The position numbers and the translations under genes are program-made. Of a stretch of DNA of 64,000 nucleotides, positions 1 to 14,410 are shown piece after piece; the first letter of the stretch is position 1; each line of letters opens with the position of its first letter. The stretch covers positions 1,002,363 to 1,066,362 of the forward strand of contig CAJNOP010000021.1 in the NCBI GenBank assembly GCA_905250075.1. The letters run 5' to 3'. The notes beneath the pieces were generated by a model. The model had not been told where the DNA came from, did not search any database, and saw nothing but the letters and a program-made list of their open reading frames with translations. This stretch comes from Rotaria sp. Silwood1 (Eukaryota; Rotifera; Eurotatoria; Philodinida; Philodinidae).

Positions 1-3000
1 GCACTTTTTACGATTATGTCTCTTGAACCATGTTTTGATTAGTATGATTTATAAAACAATTCGTTTAAAACTGTAGAATGTTTAACTGTAGTCGTTAGTT
101 AGACGTTACGACTGGTTTCTTTTAATGACTGTTTTTATACCAATAAATCTTCTTGCATAACTTTTTTTTTAACAAAGAAAAAACACACTAAAATGTGCTT
201 TTTGAAATGAATATAAATTGTTCAAGCATTTTAACCAGGAATATTTTGATCATTAAAAATGAAACGATGAATTAACTGTAACTAGAGCAATTAATTTATA
301 TTTTGAAATTACTTGGGCATTGTTTAATGATGAATAGAATATCTAATATGTTAATTAGATATAACCATTGTCATGTATTGATTCCTATGAAAATTCTTCT
401 CGTTTTTTTGTCAAGAATGATTAAGAAGAAAAATAAATCGAATATTAAAAAGAAAATAATTGAAAGATCGATTAACATATATTATATTCAGAACTATTAG
501 AACAGAACAATTTATGACAGTAGTAAAACAATTGATTGAAATGTAAATTGATTACTTGAGTTACAGTGAGTTTACCAATTCATCGTTGCTAATTCAAATA
601 ATAATGGTTAATTGGCTTTTAAATATAATAGACATTTGTAGACTAATAACTCTCTTGCTAAATCAACTCGAGGGATCATTTTATTGTCATTTCGAAGAGA
701 GCATTTTACTGTACCTTTTCTTTATAAAGACAATGCTACAAGAACGTTTATTATCAGAAACGAATGAGAGTTTCTGAATCACAATTTATATGCTAAAGAA
801 AATCACATATCCTTGGTACTTTTTAAGAAGTAAGTAGTTAGTCTATTCTAGAACAAATAATATTTTTTTATTGATGACTATGTTGAAAACTTTATTTTTA
901 CTCTTTTAACTGAATCTTTTCCTTTAATTTTATTTAACTTTGAATAAACCACCAACTGTATATAAAAAAGATCTTATCGAATAAAAATAGGTTATTGTTA
1001 GACGATTATTACACAGAACACGAGGTGGGTCACTTATTGCTATGAATTTTACCATTCAAACTAACTAAATTTGGAAAATCATATCGTGTACATCAATATA
1101 GTGTCATTCAGTAAGTTTATTTTGACTTTTTATTATTCACTTAGATAAGAGTTGAAACCTATCTATGAAATGATTCATTTATATCTTTTTTTTATTTGAC
1201 AATAGGTGAAATTTTTTTAGTACTCTAACCAACACAATCAGTCTATTCAAGGGCACCGAAACATGAAGATATTCCAATTGTTGTCTCAGATTTTATCAAG
1301 TAAAAATAATCTTCTTATTTTCTAACGTTTTACTAGTTACAGACAAGTTATCCAATATTTAATCATATGTTTTTATTCATGATAGAGTTGAATTTTAACA
1401 TTCATTTGTGACTGAGATTCTTGAAATGAACAATTATTCAATCAATTTGAAAAGTATGTTTACTTTAAAACTGCATCAGTTCATAAACAACGGTTTTCAT
1501 TGTTTAAAAAGAAAAAAAGAGTTCCCATCACTATTGGCATAGCATTCATATAGATGTATATATCATTATATAATGCTTACTGTCTGGATCAAGATGAATT
1601 TCAAACAATGAAACACTCATCAATAGAACAGTTAAATTTTCACCTATCGATATGTTTTTGCCCTATAATTTTCATGTGTCCAGTCGATGAGCAAAACAAC
1701 TTATTATGCAATCTATTTATATCTTTGAGATTATTTCAGTTGATGTCTACTGTTGAGTTTCTTTTTTTCTAATGGCATATTTCCTTATATCTATCTATTA
1801 AATAGTCATAAACGTCATCAATATCTATGAAGTATGAAATAGTACATATAAACAAAATTAATTACATAATATTTACTTAGTAGTTTTAAACTTTTTCCAC
1901 TACGAAAACTTTCCGAAAAAGAATAGTATCAAAAGACGAAAGCAATGTTTAATTAATTACATCCAAACGAAAAATTATTGTATACCTCACTTCTATGAAA
2001 TTGAATTTAATGATTGAAATTATAAACAAAACAAAATTTATCGTATCAGGTTTATATTAAATAGAATTATAACTTTTGAAAGAAATTTCAATAAAAATTC
2101 ACTTGACACATCATATCAATCATATGTTAATTCAAATATTTTTTCTGATAAAATAGAAAAACAATTTGGCTATCATTGTGGTATACAAATAATGCATGAA
2201 TTCACTACAACTGATCTATGATAAGTTTCATGTATTTTATCAATTGATTATCTTAATGTAACTCTCTTCCTCTAGGCTCAATACATCAGTCGTGGTACCA
2301 ATGAATATTCATCACACTACTATTGATGATCCATCCTTCTAAATAAAATGGATATTCTTTTTTTTTTATCTATTCTACCAATCACAATTATGAAAAAACT
2401 ATTTAAAAATCACGATCGATCAAAGATTCTCATTTTCAAAAACATATGTGTATTTCTTATTTGTTATTCGATAATTGAACAGACAGATTTCATGATAATC
2501 ATAGCTAATTGTAACGCATCAATTGATGTTATCATTTGTTTTCCAATAGAGGGGAACAATCCATGTATCAAGAAAACATGATACAAAAGTTCACAGACTG
2601 CACTTGTCTACTGTATTATTATCTTTGATCGGCATCGCTTATAATTTAAACAATTGGTGCGTTGTATGTTTTTATAATACACATTCACTGTGGGATATCA
2701 TACAAAATTAGTAGCTTATACAAACAATGATCGAAATAGTGTCGAATATTCATAATTAAAACTGCTCATTGATTTTTTTTTTCGTGTATGTACTCATAGA
2801 CAAAACGATTTTTGTCTAACTAGAACGAATAAGTCTAGTTCATTATCAGAAGTATTTATATTTATCAAGACTAAAAGAGACCACATAACGGTATAAATTG
2901 TAATACTAGTAGTACTAGATTAATGTCAACAAACATGAAACCTTTATAAAATCTAGATTGACAATTACAGTAAGTTAGATGAATTCTTTATGTATAACAT

Positions 3001-4370
3001 GATGAATCGATTTTCTCATTTTTTCTTGTGGTCTACTCTTTAATGACTGTGATGAAACCTAGACCTTGTTTAGACATTGACTTTTTTAACTAATCAAATA
3101 TATTAGTAGACATATAAAGGACGATACTTTCTCATATTGCGTAAAAGTCTATCATGCATCAATATAACTTTTTCACGTAATCATGCAAGAATACGAACAT
3201 TTCCGGTGACGATAAAGATGACACATTGAAGTTTATTGATCATATCCGGTTATTTAAAAGAAAAGAAAAGAAAACTTATAAATTCTTAGAATTAATCTTG
3301 CTTTTTTTTTTTAGTAAGGAAATAGATAAGTCAGAAGTATGACTACTATGCTAATGCAAGAACAAAAGAAAAAGAACTTGATTTAATTGTGCGTACGTAT
3401 GTAATCGTCGATCGATTATGCACAAGAATGAATACTTAGAGTTTCCTTCAATTTAATTAGTTGACGACAACAATGAGAGATTATAATATTGGTTATTGAT
3501 TAAGACAAAAGATTGCATTCGAATAAGTATTTAATGGACATTCGTAATCATTGGTTCGCTGTGAACAAGTATATAATGACTTTCAAGTGGATGATGCTAT
3601 CAGAACCACTCCTTTTTACATTTTATTCTCAGACTACTACACTACATGTCCATAATTCACGTAGGTATAATTATTTGCTATAATAACCACTTAAGATACT
3701 GTTAATTTAACAGTATAGACAATATGTATGCCTAAAATAATACATCACTCAATATATATATTTCAAATGACACTCCATTCGAACACAAATATTTTACATA
3801 ATATCTTGTATATATTAGTCTTTTAGATGCATTATAAAAGATAAGAAAAATAAGTAAAATGTACATTCCGTTGTCTAGTTTATCAAACAAATTTTGATAC
3901 AAAAAGAAAAGTAAATTCAAATAAGATTTAATAAAGAAATATAAATATATATTCCATGGAGATCAGATATATCTGTTCGTGCAAATAATGACCTTGTATT
4001 ATGAGAATGAGAAAAAAATCAAGAAAGAGTTGTAATGGACATTTAACAGTCTTCATATAATCTCATGTTCACATTTCTTTTTCCTAAGAGAATAAACGTA
4101 CATATATATTGATTTAATTTAAGCAATTCACATACACGCACATTCCATCTTATGATGTAACAAGTGAAATTTTTATGTCTTCTCTTTTATCATTTCAATC
4201 AATGATAAAAAAAAACACATAAATGTACAAGACAAGAAAAAAAAAGAAAAAGAAAAAGAAAAGAAGTATCTGACTTAAATTGTTACGATTAACGAAACAC
4301 AAAATGACACATTCGAATAGTTCAATCATCATCATATTAATTTAATCACCGGCAATAGAATAAACATTTA
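1..4370. other. Gene-free AT-rich stretch
   Basis: No reading frame here looks like protein on either strand. The open frames are short, low in complexity and lack splice partners. I saw no inverted repeat, tandem array or RNA gene. It lies downstream of the 3' end of the protocadherin gene, whose stop is at 4371, so its right edge probably holds that gene's 3' UTR. Confidence 0.6.
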
Positions 4371-7300
4371 TTAAAGATAATATTCATTAAGTGGTGTCAT
4401 ATTTCGATAATTAAATTTTGTTGTTGAACCAAGTATTTTTTTATATTCATTAGTATTTTGAAAAAATTCTATATTTGGATTTGATGTTTTGAATTTTGTA
4501 TGATACGGTTGTATTGTTCCTGTACGTCTATTTAATTGATATCTTGTTATAAGATTAGTATTATTGCCATTTGGTGATGGTGATGACGATGACGATGATG
4601 GCGATGATGATGATGATGATGATGAATTTATTTCATCATTATTTATATTATTATGGTCTTTACATAGAATAATATATTTATCGTTAGATGATATAAGAAT
4701 TTTTCCAGTTAATTTATTTGCTGATAAATGATGATATACATCCATTTCTGATGAACCATAACATGAATCATTAAATGACGAACTTGTATCACTACTTGTA
4801 TTTGGTTTTAATGTTATATTTGTCATACCTGTAATACCATCATTGAGTAAACTATGATTCTGAAAAAATATTAAAAAAAAAAAAATTTTTTTAACCATTC
4901 TATCATAAGAATCAATTTTATTTATATGAAATTAAAACTCATTTTATAATTAATTTATTTACCTCTGTAAAACCAATCTGATCTTTAATAATATTTAATT
5001 GTGTAGATTTATTTAATGATGTTTGTTTACGTTGTCTATATATGATAATTAAAATTAAACAAAAAGTAATTGATACTAATGATAATATAGTAGATATAAT
5101 TATAATTTCAATAGCAAATTTATAATTTGATGAAAAAAGTATTTGTTGAAGTGTTATTATATTTGAATAAAAAACTAAACGTATGGTTTCATTTGTTATT
5201 TTCGATGATGGATATTGATCATTATCATTAATAGATACAAAAAGATCAATAATTCCAATACAAAATTCATTTTTATTTATATATATCGTTCCATTAGATG
5301 AAAATGTTAGATTACATTTAGATGATGTTTTTTCAAATTGAAATGAAATAAAACTTGATGGTGAACGATCACGATCAAATGCATTTATATGTTTGAAACT
5401 AGTATTATCAATATTAATATAAATTAAACGAGATTCAAAATGTATTTCAGGTGGATATTCATTAATTGGTTGAAGACATATTTCAATAGGACAACTAGAA
5501 TTTAATCCATCTTGATTTTGAGCTATAACAACTAAATTTTGACATGAATCATTTGTATCATAATCAAGTTGTTTATTAACAAATATTTCACCTGTTAATG
5601 GATCAATTTTAAAATTCGATGATAATATTGAATAAATAATTAAATTTTTATCACGATCATGTGCTTTAACAAAACCAATAGATGTATTAATAAAAATTGT
5701 TTCTTCAATATTATGAAATAAATAAATATCTTTTTCAAATTCTGGTTTATATTCATTTTTATCTAAAATTTGTATGTAACATAATACATCAGTATATAAT
5801 TGTATTGGATATTTTCCATGATCACGTGCTCGTATTGTTAAATTATAATCTGATTTTAATTCTCGATCAAGTTTTTCTTGTAAAAATAATTCACCTGTTT
5901 GTTCATTTAAATAAAATAATTGTTTATATTCATTTGATATTAATTCATAAGATATATGACTATTTTCATTTAAATCATTATCATATGCTTGAAATTTTAT
6001 AATTGCTTGTTTATATTCTTGTTCTTCTTCAATTGTTATATTATAATGTGCTTGAGTAAATATTGGTGAACAATCATTGATATCCGTTATAATTAATTGT
6101 AAATCATATTTAACTCTATGTTGAATTTTTATACCAAAATCTTCAATTATTAAATGAAATAAATAATTTGATTGTTGTTCACGATCAAATAATTGTGATG
6201 TATAAATTGAAAACATATTATTTATTGTATTTGTTATATTTAATTTTATATTTTCTAATGATTCAATCCAACATTGAACTTTACCATTTAAATTTGAATC
6301 AAAATCTTGTACTAAAATATGCATTAATAATGTATTTAATGGTGTTTCTTCACTTATATATAATGTATTATTTATAAATTGAAAATATTCTGATGTACGA
6401 ATATTTACTATTGGTTTATTATCATTTTCATCTTCAATATTGATAATAATAAGTGTATAAACAGGTACAGATACTGGACCAGAATCTTGTGCTTTTATTG
6501 CAATACGATATTCTTTATATTGTTCATAATCAAGTGATTGAAGAAGAAATAATTCTCCTGTTTGACTATTTAATTGAAATGTTTGACGAATGAATTCTGA
6601 TACTTGTGGACTAAAATTATATGTTATACGACTATTTTCATTTGAATCATTATCAAATGCATGAATACGAAGAAGAGGTTTTGTCAAAGATGGAAATGTA
6701 TTTTCAGATATATTTATTATGTAAGGATTTGGTTGATCAAATATAGGAACATTATCATTAATATCACTTATTGAAATACGAATAGATATGGTTGTAGTAA
6801 GATTTTCTCGATCACTAGCTGTTAATTTAAATTCATAAAAATCTTGTATTTCACGATCTAAAGGTTCAGTAACATTTAAAGCTGCAAAAATAAAACGGAC
6901 AAGAATAAGAGATAGAGTAATCGATAGAAATATTTATACCAATTTGATTAGAACCAAAAGAAACGAGTTCAAATGGAATTGTTTTCGTTTTATCAATCCA
7001 ATAAATAAGTTCTTCATCTTCACCATCATTATCTGTGGCACTTGGAATGGGTAGCATGTGTCCAACTAGAAAGATAAATATAGATGCATACAACTATTCT
7101 GATCATAATGTTTGTAAGCTATTGAGAAAAGAATCCATTTACAACGTCCTTTATAAGACCCTAATTAGTCCTCCGAATGTCATGCATTCGGGCATAAAAG
7201 GTCATTTATTATGTAAGAGATATACATACCAGGCACGCCTTCGCTAATATTCAAGTGAATTGTTTTATCATTTCTTGAATTATCTAAAAATTGTGGTCGA

Positions 7301-7680
7301 AATTCATTAACATCTTCAATAGTTAATATTAATGAAATAATATCTCTTGGTTGACCATTTTCTTTTAAAACAAAATCCATATAAATTTCACATGGATGAC
7401 ATATTGAATTTTCACATAATTTAATTCGACAAAATTCTTCACGATCAATTAAACGACTTGTACGTAATTTTTGTCCATCGACAAGAAAATATGTTGTATA
7501 TGGAGAATTTATATTTAAAAATTCAATTGATTGTTGATAATTAACAGATAGCATTTTATCAAGAGATGTTATTGTATAATATAAATCAACATTTTCTTTA
7601 ACTGATTCACGATATTTTAAACGTGTTGATAATGTGAACGAAATATAGAACATAATGAATATTATATGAATACGCAGCAT
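4371..7680 (-). CDS. Protocadherin-like adhesion receptor, about 7 cadherin repeats
   Basis: Four exons (7680-7230, 7065-6940, 6881-4963, 4859-4371) join in phase to 994 residues. The start at 7680 gives a signal peptide (MLRIHIIFIMFYISFTLS). About seven extracellular cadherin repeats follow. Calcium-site motifs DINDNVP, DENDNKP and DINDCSP are clear, with paired LDRE/LDYE and DND/DRD. The linkers of the first and last repeats are degenerate (DVNEFRP, DKNEYKP, PINEYPP), so some calcium sites are probably lost. One membrane segment lies near residues 780-806, with RQRKQ on its cytoplasmic side. The tail of about 190 residues includes a serine/proline tract encoded by an ATG-like trinucleotide repeat near 4590-4625. 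Family members mediate calcium-dependent cell-cell adhesion at the plasma membrane. Seven repeats and one large exon covering most of the ectodomain resemble delta-protocadherins, but I cannot assign orthology. Confidence 0.93.
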
Positions 7681-10600
7681 TATTTCGAAAAATCTAAACA
7701 ACCAAAAAACAAATCAATCACCAATGATTCAATGGTCTTTATTGCTTCTACACGTGATCTTCAATTTAGGATATAAAAAAAAAGAACTTCTTATACCTAT
7801 CTTGAAATGCCATCATTTCAACAAGCTTCTGATATGTATGAGTTATGTATACTCAATGATCAACGAATGTCTATTCAACAAATAAGAAAAAAAATGTTAG
7901 TAAAGAAAGAAAAGAAAGAGAGAGAGAGAGGGAGAGAAGGAGAGAGAGCAAAAGAAAAGAAAAGAAAGAAAAAGATATGTTGAAGGAAGGAAGTATCTTG
8001 CTGACCAAATAGATGACTGGTACTGCTGTTCAATAAGTGATCATTTAAATGCCAATTTCTTTCGAAGCACAAGTTAGCCGATGAGCTAATCATCTCCCTG
8101 TCATAAATATATATACACAAGTTTTTGTGTAGAATGATAAATGTATTGTCTGCTTGAGCGATCAAGCTTGAATAATTAAACCCGAATGAGTTGGCGATTG
8201 TAATAATAGTTCTAGTCAAGTTGAATGATTACGTTCAATCAGTTATCTATTCTATTCATTTTTTATTCTCTTGAGATTTCATTTTAAAATAACATTTTTG
8301 CTGTGATGTTAATGATGAGAATGATGACACCTCGTCAGGTTTCTTCTCTATATCGTATTAAACTCTCGTAAGAAACTGTGTTTAACATAACAAAGTTCTC
8401 AGATGATGAACTCTGAATCGATACAAATTAATTATTCATCAATATTAAAACAAACTATAATAAATGTACATCAATGAGCAAGTCATAAAGAAACAAGCAA
8501 TACAAGTACAAATGTTAAGTCCAAATATAATCATCAGCTCATCCATTAAAAAGCTGTCACTAATGTCAGCATCGACAGACAACATTAAATGAGAAAGATA
8601 AATCAAGGATTGTGTCAGATCTAATTTCTTCATCATATTCTCTCAAATTAACTTGTTGCAGACAATTAACAATCCATTGTCGCTCTTGTTTCTCTCTGTC
8701 TTTCTCTCTATATACAGTGCAATCTAAGAATATCAATGAGTTTGTTCATAATGGCAACAGTATGATATGTATGACATCCTTCTCCTTCATTCCTATTTGC
8801 AATCCATTAGTCAAACGGCAATGTCATTATTGAAGTATTAATTGTGGACATCGCATGTCTATTTATAATAGAAGAGTAAAAAAAAAAAGATGTGTATACG
8901 AGCATGTACTTAAACACTTTTATCAAGCGAGAAAAAAAATCTACTTCCTATTTTGATTTATTACTTGTATTCGTTTATGTCCATTATCATTCAAATATAA
9001 TTATATTTAGTAAGACGAGACAAGCATAAGCTTTCGTGCTTGATTTCGAAGACTACTAACCATATGTATGTGTCAACTCAATTGTCTGAATTAGAGAAAA
9101 AAAAATTGTAAAGTGCCGACGTGATCATTACTGATAGCAATGAAGATAAGTCGATAAATCAAGCATTGCCTATGTCGTCAAGGCTTTTATAATAATACAT
9201 TTCCGCTTGTCAAACTAACTTTTTAATAGAGAAGACTATGTTTTATTTTCTTAAAAATGAATAGTAATAGATGTTTTAATTTTTTTCTTTTTTTATATGC
9301 AACTAGAATTTTCTCTTATAGGAATAGTTCTGAATCAGTACATATGTGTAATTTGTTCTTAATAAACGAATGACCATCATTTTTGTTGTCCTTCTCGCGA
9401 ACAAATATTTCCATCATGTGTTATAAACATAAGAACAGTGAATATGATTGAACCACATGGTAGGCAATTCATAAATTTCTTAGCTCGGCATGAGACTCTT
9501 CTCTTCTTTTCATCACTAATCGAATTGACGAAGGTCTGTCAAAAAAAAAGTGAAAATTTCTTCTTTTCGCTTATTTAAGAACTCATCATTGTCACCATGT
9601 GTTGATGGTAATTTCAATCTATTTGATACCTATATTAATTAAAATAATCTGATGGGTTGTCATTTATTCAGTCAATGAGAACGGTCAACTTTCATTTTGA
9701 CTTTAAGAAGAAGAGAACAAGATAAAAAAAGATAATTAGAAAATCCGTTTCCGTTTTCTTCGTTTTTCTCATGTTTCAAAAAGAACAGCGACGGACACTC
9801 CTACTTAGTTTTTATCTCACTGTAATGAATATGGTGATAACGCGACTGTCGCGACATCAAAAAAGTCCTAACAGCAAAGGAAAAAAGAATATATTGTATC
9901 ATGGACATGAATATTGTTCACACTTTTTTAATCCTTCTATTTTGTATGAATGAAAATGAAATTAGTGTGTGTTTATAGAAGCGAGAGGCGTCCTTGTCGC
10001 TTGTCTAGTCAGACTCATGTCATGATGGGACGTGCTAGAAAACAATATAGCCATTGCCGATAGACACACTATCTTTTTTTTTCTTTTTTTTTATTAGTAC
10101 TACTAATGCAGACAGCATGATAAAATCTGTAGACATTCAACACTATTGTATTTTTTTACTACATATTTCAATGGTTTCTGCTTGAAGGACAGAAGGGTCG
10201 GGTTGGCTATCACATTTTTTTTTTGTTTTTTTTCAAATAATAAATACAATTATGACTTCTTCAATCTGAAGTAAGAACCGATGAAAGAGACACGTCTACA
10301 AAACGAACAACAGTGTATTCTCAATACAAAATATATAAAAAATAGCAGTCTTCATAAAATAAAATAAAAATGTTATATACATAAATGTTTTTTTTTATGA
10401 AGAGGATTTTTCTCATCGAATAAATTCTTTAATAAGTTTTCACCTACATTTCATCTATAATCATTCAAAATATAAATCATCTATTCAATTGACAATTTGA
10501 TTTGAAGTCTATTTTAGATTATTCATCGTGTCAATCATGAATTAGTACATCAATAGTAATATTTATACTTCAACTATTCGTTCTGAATCATTTCATCATT

Positions 10601-13076
10601 AATTATATAATTAATTTTTCATCTTGTTCAAAATAACAGACGATTATTGATTTCCTAGTTAGACTCTAATTGAATAAGAGTATCGGATAAGAGTGAATTA
10701 ATATAATTGATTTTTCTTGCAGTGATAAAAAGATTTAAAATGTAGATACCAATTTAAGAAGATTATGAAGTAGCAATTTTTATATACAATCCATTGGATC
10801 TGAATGTGCATTGTTGTTTGTATATTATAATGATTTGAAAAATATTGACCTATATAAACGAATTACAACAGATGAATCATATAAATCTTATATTTTTCTG
10901 CTTTGGACTTTGACATGCACTTAATTACTTAATGATCTTCATGTAATCGGTATAATTTTGTTCTTTTTTTACTCTTCTAATTACCTTAATTATTTAGGAT
11001 TGTTCATAATTTTTATCTTATTTTAGTTGATGAAAAAGTTTTGTTGTTAATTCAGATTCCAGGCCGAATAGATTTATGACAAGGACAAGAAAAAATATAC
11101 GAAGTTTTTTGTGAATATCATAAAGATACGGTTGCTTTTATGTTCTTGAAATGAAATAACATCAAAAGTGTCTAAAGTATTCGCAGTATTTCTCCTCGAG
11201 ATGTTGATAAAGATACTTTATAGTTTTGAAATAAAATTGTAGTTCAATTTTCAAGAAATATATCTGAATTTTTGTCATACTTGACGAACATTTTATTGGC
11301 AGAGTATTATAAGGAAAGTATAATCGACAAGTTAATTTAATTAATATGAGGGATGTTTGTATTCTTAATCTTTTATCTTATCTATCTTCAAATTTTTCAA
11401 TATTTCATGCTACTGTCCTGTTTTGTCTTTTTCACAGTCGTTCTTCGAGAGGCGTCTCATCAATCATAACAATTAATTTATATCGAAAATATCTTGCGTG
11501 ATTGGAGTTGACTATAAGATAATATTTATCGGATTTCATGGGAAAAAACAATATTAAAGACCTCGAACGTATCTCATACTCTTTTTTCAAGTACACTGAT
11601 AAAGTAATACAATTAAATACATATTATTTATGAGTTCAAGTTAGTCAAGTGATATGATTTGGTTTTTTGCTTTATTTCAATAACTTCTCGTAGTTCATGA
11701 TTACGATAGAAAAATTTTCTTTTTTAAAAAAGTTCAAGAATAAGATTCTGATTGAACATAATCATCAAAAACCTCCTACATGTTTGATCCTGATAAGTAT
11801 AATGCTGTTGCGGAACACTTTGCAAACGGAAATAAAACACATTAAAAAGACTGATTTTATTGACTTTAGTAACATATATATCATAAAACATACAAATAAA
11901 TATATTTCTACTAATACTCATGAAAAATGCTCATCCAGCGAAGTTCTACATCGAACTTCTACACTTGACTTCGACTCAGGCAGAATCAGAAGTTTCTACA
12001 AGAATTTCTGAAATCAATGTCGGAGCTACACATTACTAAAACAGCCAATTATCTCTATTCTTACATAGTAACAAGTTTATTTTCCATATATTAAGTATTA
12101 AAAAAGTCCCACTAGTTCACAGTCATACTTTACAGATTTAAAGATAAGCTCCATAAAAATAATATTAGATGGACATTCTCGTGAACAGGTAGTATAAAAG
12201 GAAGCATATATACTAGTCAAAAAATGTTTTTTGAGCTTTTGGAATCAAAAAGTTTGAGTGCATATGGTCTATCATTCAGGTTATGAATTCAGATTTTATA
12301 TGTACAGATTGCATTATGATGTAAAGTGTTTTCATTTGATTTGAAATGAATTATTTATTGAATTAGATGTTTCTTATCTTTCAGAATTCATTCTATCGAT
12401 GATATTTTACAGTATTCTCAAACGATAGATTTATTCAACAAGTCGAGCAACATATTCATAAAATGATTTCTACCCAAAAATGCGAATGTGTATACTTTAA
12501 TCTACTATATTGAAGTTGTTCTATAGAATTACTAATTCTATAATATGTTACTTTTTAAGAATAGATGTTAGTGATCATGTACACAAAACATCTGAGTACG
12601 AGTGATGTCTTCTATCTATCGCAAAATATGTAGATGATAATTCAAATTATTAGATATCGTATTCTTAAATTTTCTATACAACTCACCTTGAATATTTTAC
12701 ATGAAGTGTAGATGACGTGGAAACAAAAGACAATTCCACGATGGCTATAAACGTCTACTTCTTTCATGAAATCAGCTCATGTAACAGCACTTATTCAAAT
12801 ATCTTGGGACGAGCGATAATTATCTTCGACAGAACTTGTGATCTATTTTTGGTCTGATTGCTTATCTACGTTTAGTTAAGGTTTGTTCTTCAAATGTACT
12901 ACTTCTGAAAAAATCATTATCATCCAAAGGCTTGATGACAGAAACACAAGAAAAAATGTTGTATATGAAGATAAGACTTTGAAAACAAGATATAATGTAA
13001 AGACAATAGAAAAAAATTTACATTTTGCTTGCCCTACTTCATGTCGTTAATAGCAATTTGTTACTTGATTAGTATG
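7681..13076. other. Intergenic, no recognisable gene
   Basis: This lies upstream of the protocadherin start and should hold its promoter. I see no convincing coding exon. A 114-codon frame at 7875-8219 (-) comes from the purine tract at 7903-7975 and is not a gene. The rest is AT-rich unique sequence with short poly-A and poly-T runs. Confidence 0.5.
7903..7975. repeat. Purine (GA/AAAG) low-complexity tract
   Basis: An almost uninterrupted run of A and G made of GA and AAAG units. It is a simple microsatellite about 220 bases upstream of the protocadherin start codon. Confidence 0.8.
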
Positions 13077-14173
13077 AATTTAGAGATGATTATCATAGCC
13101 ATTATGAAGCAGCGATTATAAGAGTCAAACATCAGTTAATTTCTTTGGAAAATGTCAATCGAACTCGTGTTTATAGACAGACTCATGTTGAGACAATATT
13201 CACGCTCGTTATCAATAATTTAATTGGTTTACATAATGAATTAAATCAAAAAAGATATTTTATATTTCTGCATGAGTTATTTTCGTTCTAAATTTTGTTT
13301 TGTATTTCATTGAATTACAATAAAAAAAGTGTCGAAGAAAACAATTGATCTAACCCACTGATTGACATGCAAATAGTGCAGTTAAAAAAAGTAAAAGATT
13401 TCTGTGGTATGCACGATATTTATGCGATCGTGCCTGTGGATAAGTATTCATTTGAAATAAAGAGTTAAATATATATCATTTATAAATTCTATTTTAGAAT
13501 TTATCAAGACTTTGCATTGGGTCCAAGCCTTTGATTTTTAGCAAGGGATAATGTTTCTTGAATTGTTGCCTGTTGTACAGAAGGTACTGACCTTTGTAAA
13601 TGTATAGCCAAATTGAGTGACATGAGCCGTGCAACTGATTATTCGTTAACTACTGGATAATGTTTAATAAAGAAACACCATGGTGACATGGCTTCAAAAG
13701 TTAACCTTTTGTTGTGTTGGCATCGATACAGATTATAGCTCCTTTTTATTGTATAAAATGTTACGACATATTACAAGTTGATCATAAGATGTATATTAGA
13801 TACAATTATTTGTGAGCTGATATCTATGTTGAAAGTTAAAATTTGTTTATTACAGAAAATAGATTTAAGACAACCCTAGAGGATATGTAGCAATATAAAT
13901 AACGGAAGGAAGTGTGTATCTTCTGTATGGTAATTTAATCAGCATGTTTGTTAATAGATATTTCATTGGATTGAACAAGAGCACATACGCATCTTATATA
14001 AAAGAGAATCAGCTGTTTGCACAATCACTGCAGGATTAAAATGGGAAACACTATGCATTTGCTATTACCAATCTCAGGAAGATTATTTTATTCTATCGAT
14101 TTTGGAGAACATTTCTTCATCATCCTTTTACTCAATCCTCCAGAAATGCAATAAGAAAATAGTTCATCTATGA
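13077..14173. pseudogene. Possible decayed coding fragments
   Basis: Three stretches have protein-like composition without a start or a clean exon structure. At 13077-13291 (+) about 70 codons are open, containing HYEAAIIRVKHQLISLEN. At 13634-13504 (-) about 42 codons end at a stop and contain QQATIQETLSLAKNQRLGP. At 13958-14173 (+) about 71 codons are open between stops and contain ESAVCTITAGLKWETLC. I do not recognise the proteins. Opposite strands and lack of starts suggest remains of old genes or DNA transposons. Chance open frames are the main alternative. Confidence 0.25.
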
Positions 14174-14226
14174 TCAAGAGACGTTATTGAGATGCAGTCT
14201 GTCTATCCATATTTTTACCTCTATAC

Positions 14227-14402
14227 TAGTGGCGTATCCAGGGGGGAGGTAGAGGGGGCAGCGCCTTCTCACTCGAAGTTTCTCTCCCACCGATGAGGAA
14301 AAATCCTAAATAGATGTACAGAGAGCCTTTGAAAACAATGGTGCACCGCCTCGAAAAATGAGGTTTTGCCCTCTCACCGACGATGTTCTGGTTACGCCAC
14401 TG
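14227..14402. mobile_element. hAT-type MITE, 176 bp, with 8-bp target duplication
   Basis: The left end TAGTGGCGTATCCAGG pairs with the right end, which reads CAGTGGCGTAACCAG on the other strand. Both are typical of hAT terminal repeats. Identical 8-mers CTCTATAC flank it at 14219-14226 and 14403-14410. At 176 bases it cannot encode a transposase, so it is a non-autonomous element moved in trans. The intact target duplication suggests a fairly recent insertion. Confidence 0.88.
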
Positions 14403-14410
14403 CTCTATAC

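Noticed and set aside
5697-6377. Plus-strand frames of 101 and 69 codons
   Set aside because: Antisense shadows of the large protocadherin exon.
7875-8219. 114-codon minus-strand frame
   Set aside because: Its C-terminal half is translated purine repeat (Ser/Phe/Leu runs); no domain, no splice partner.
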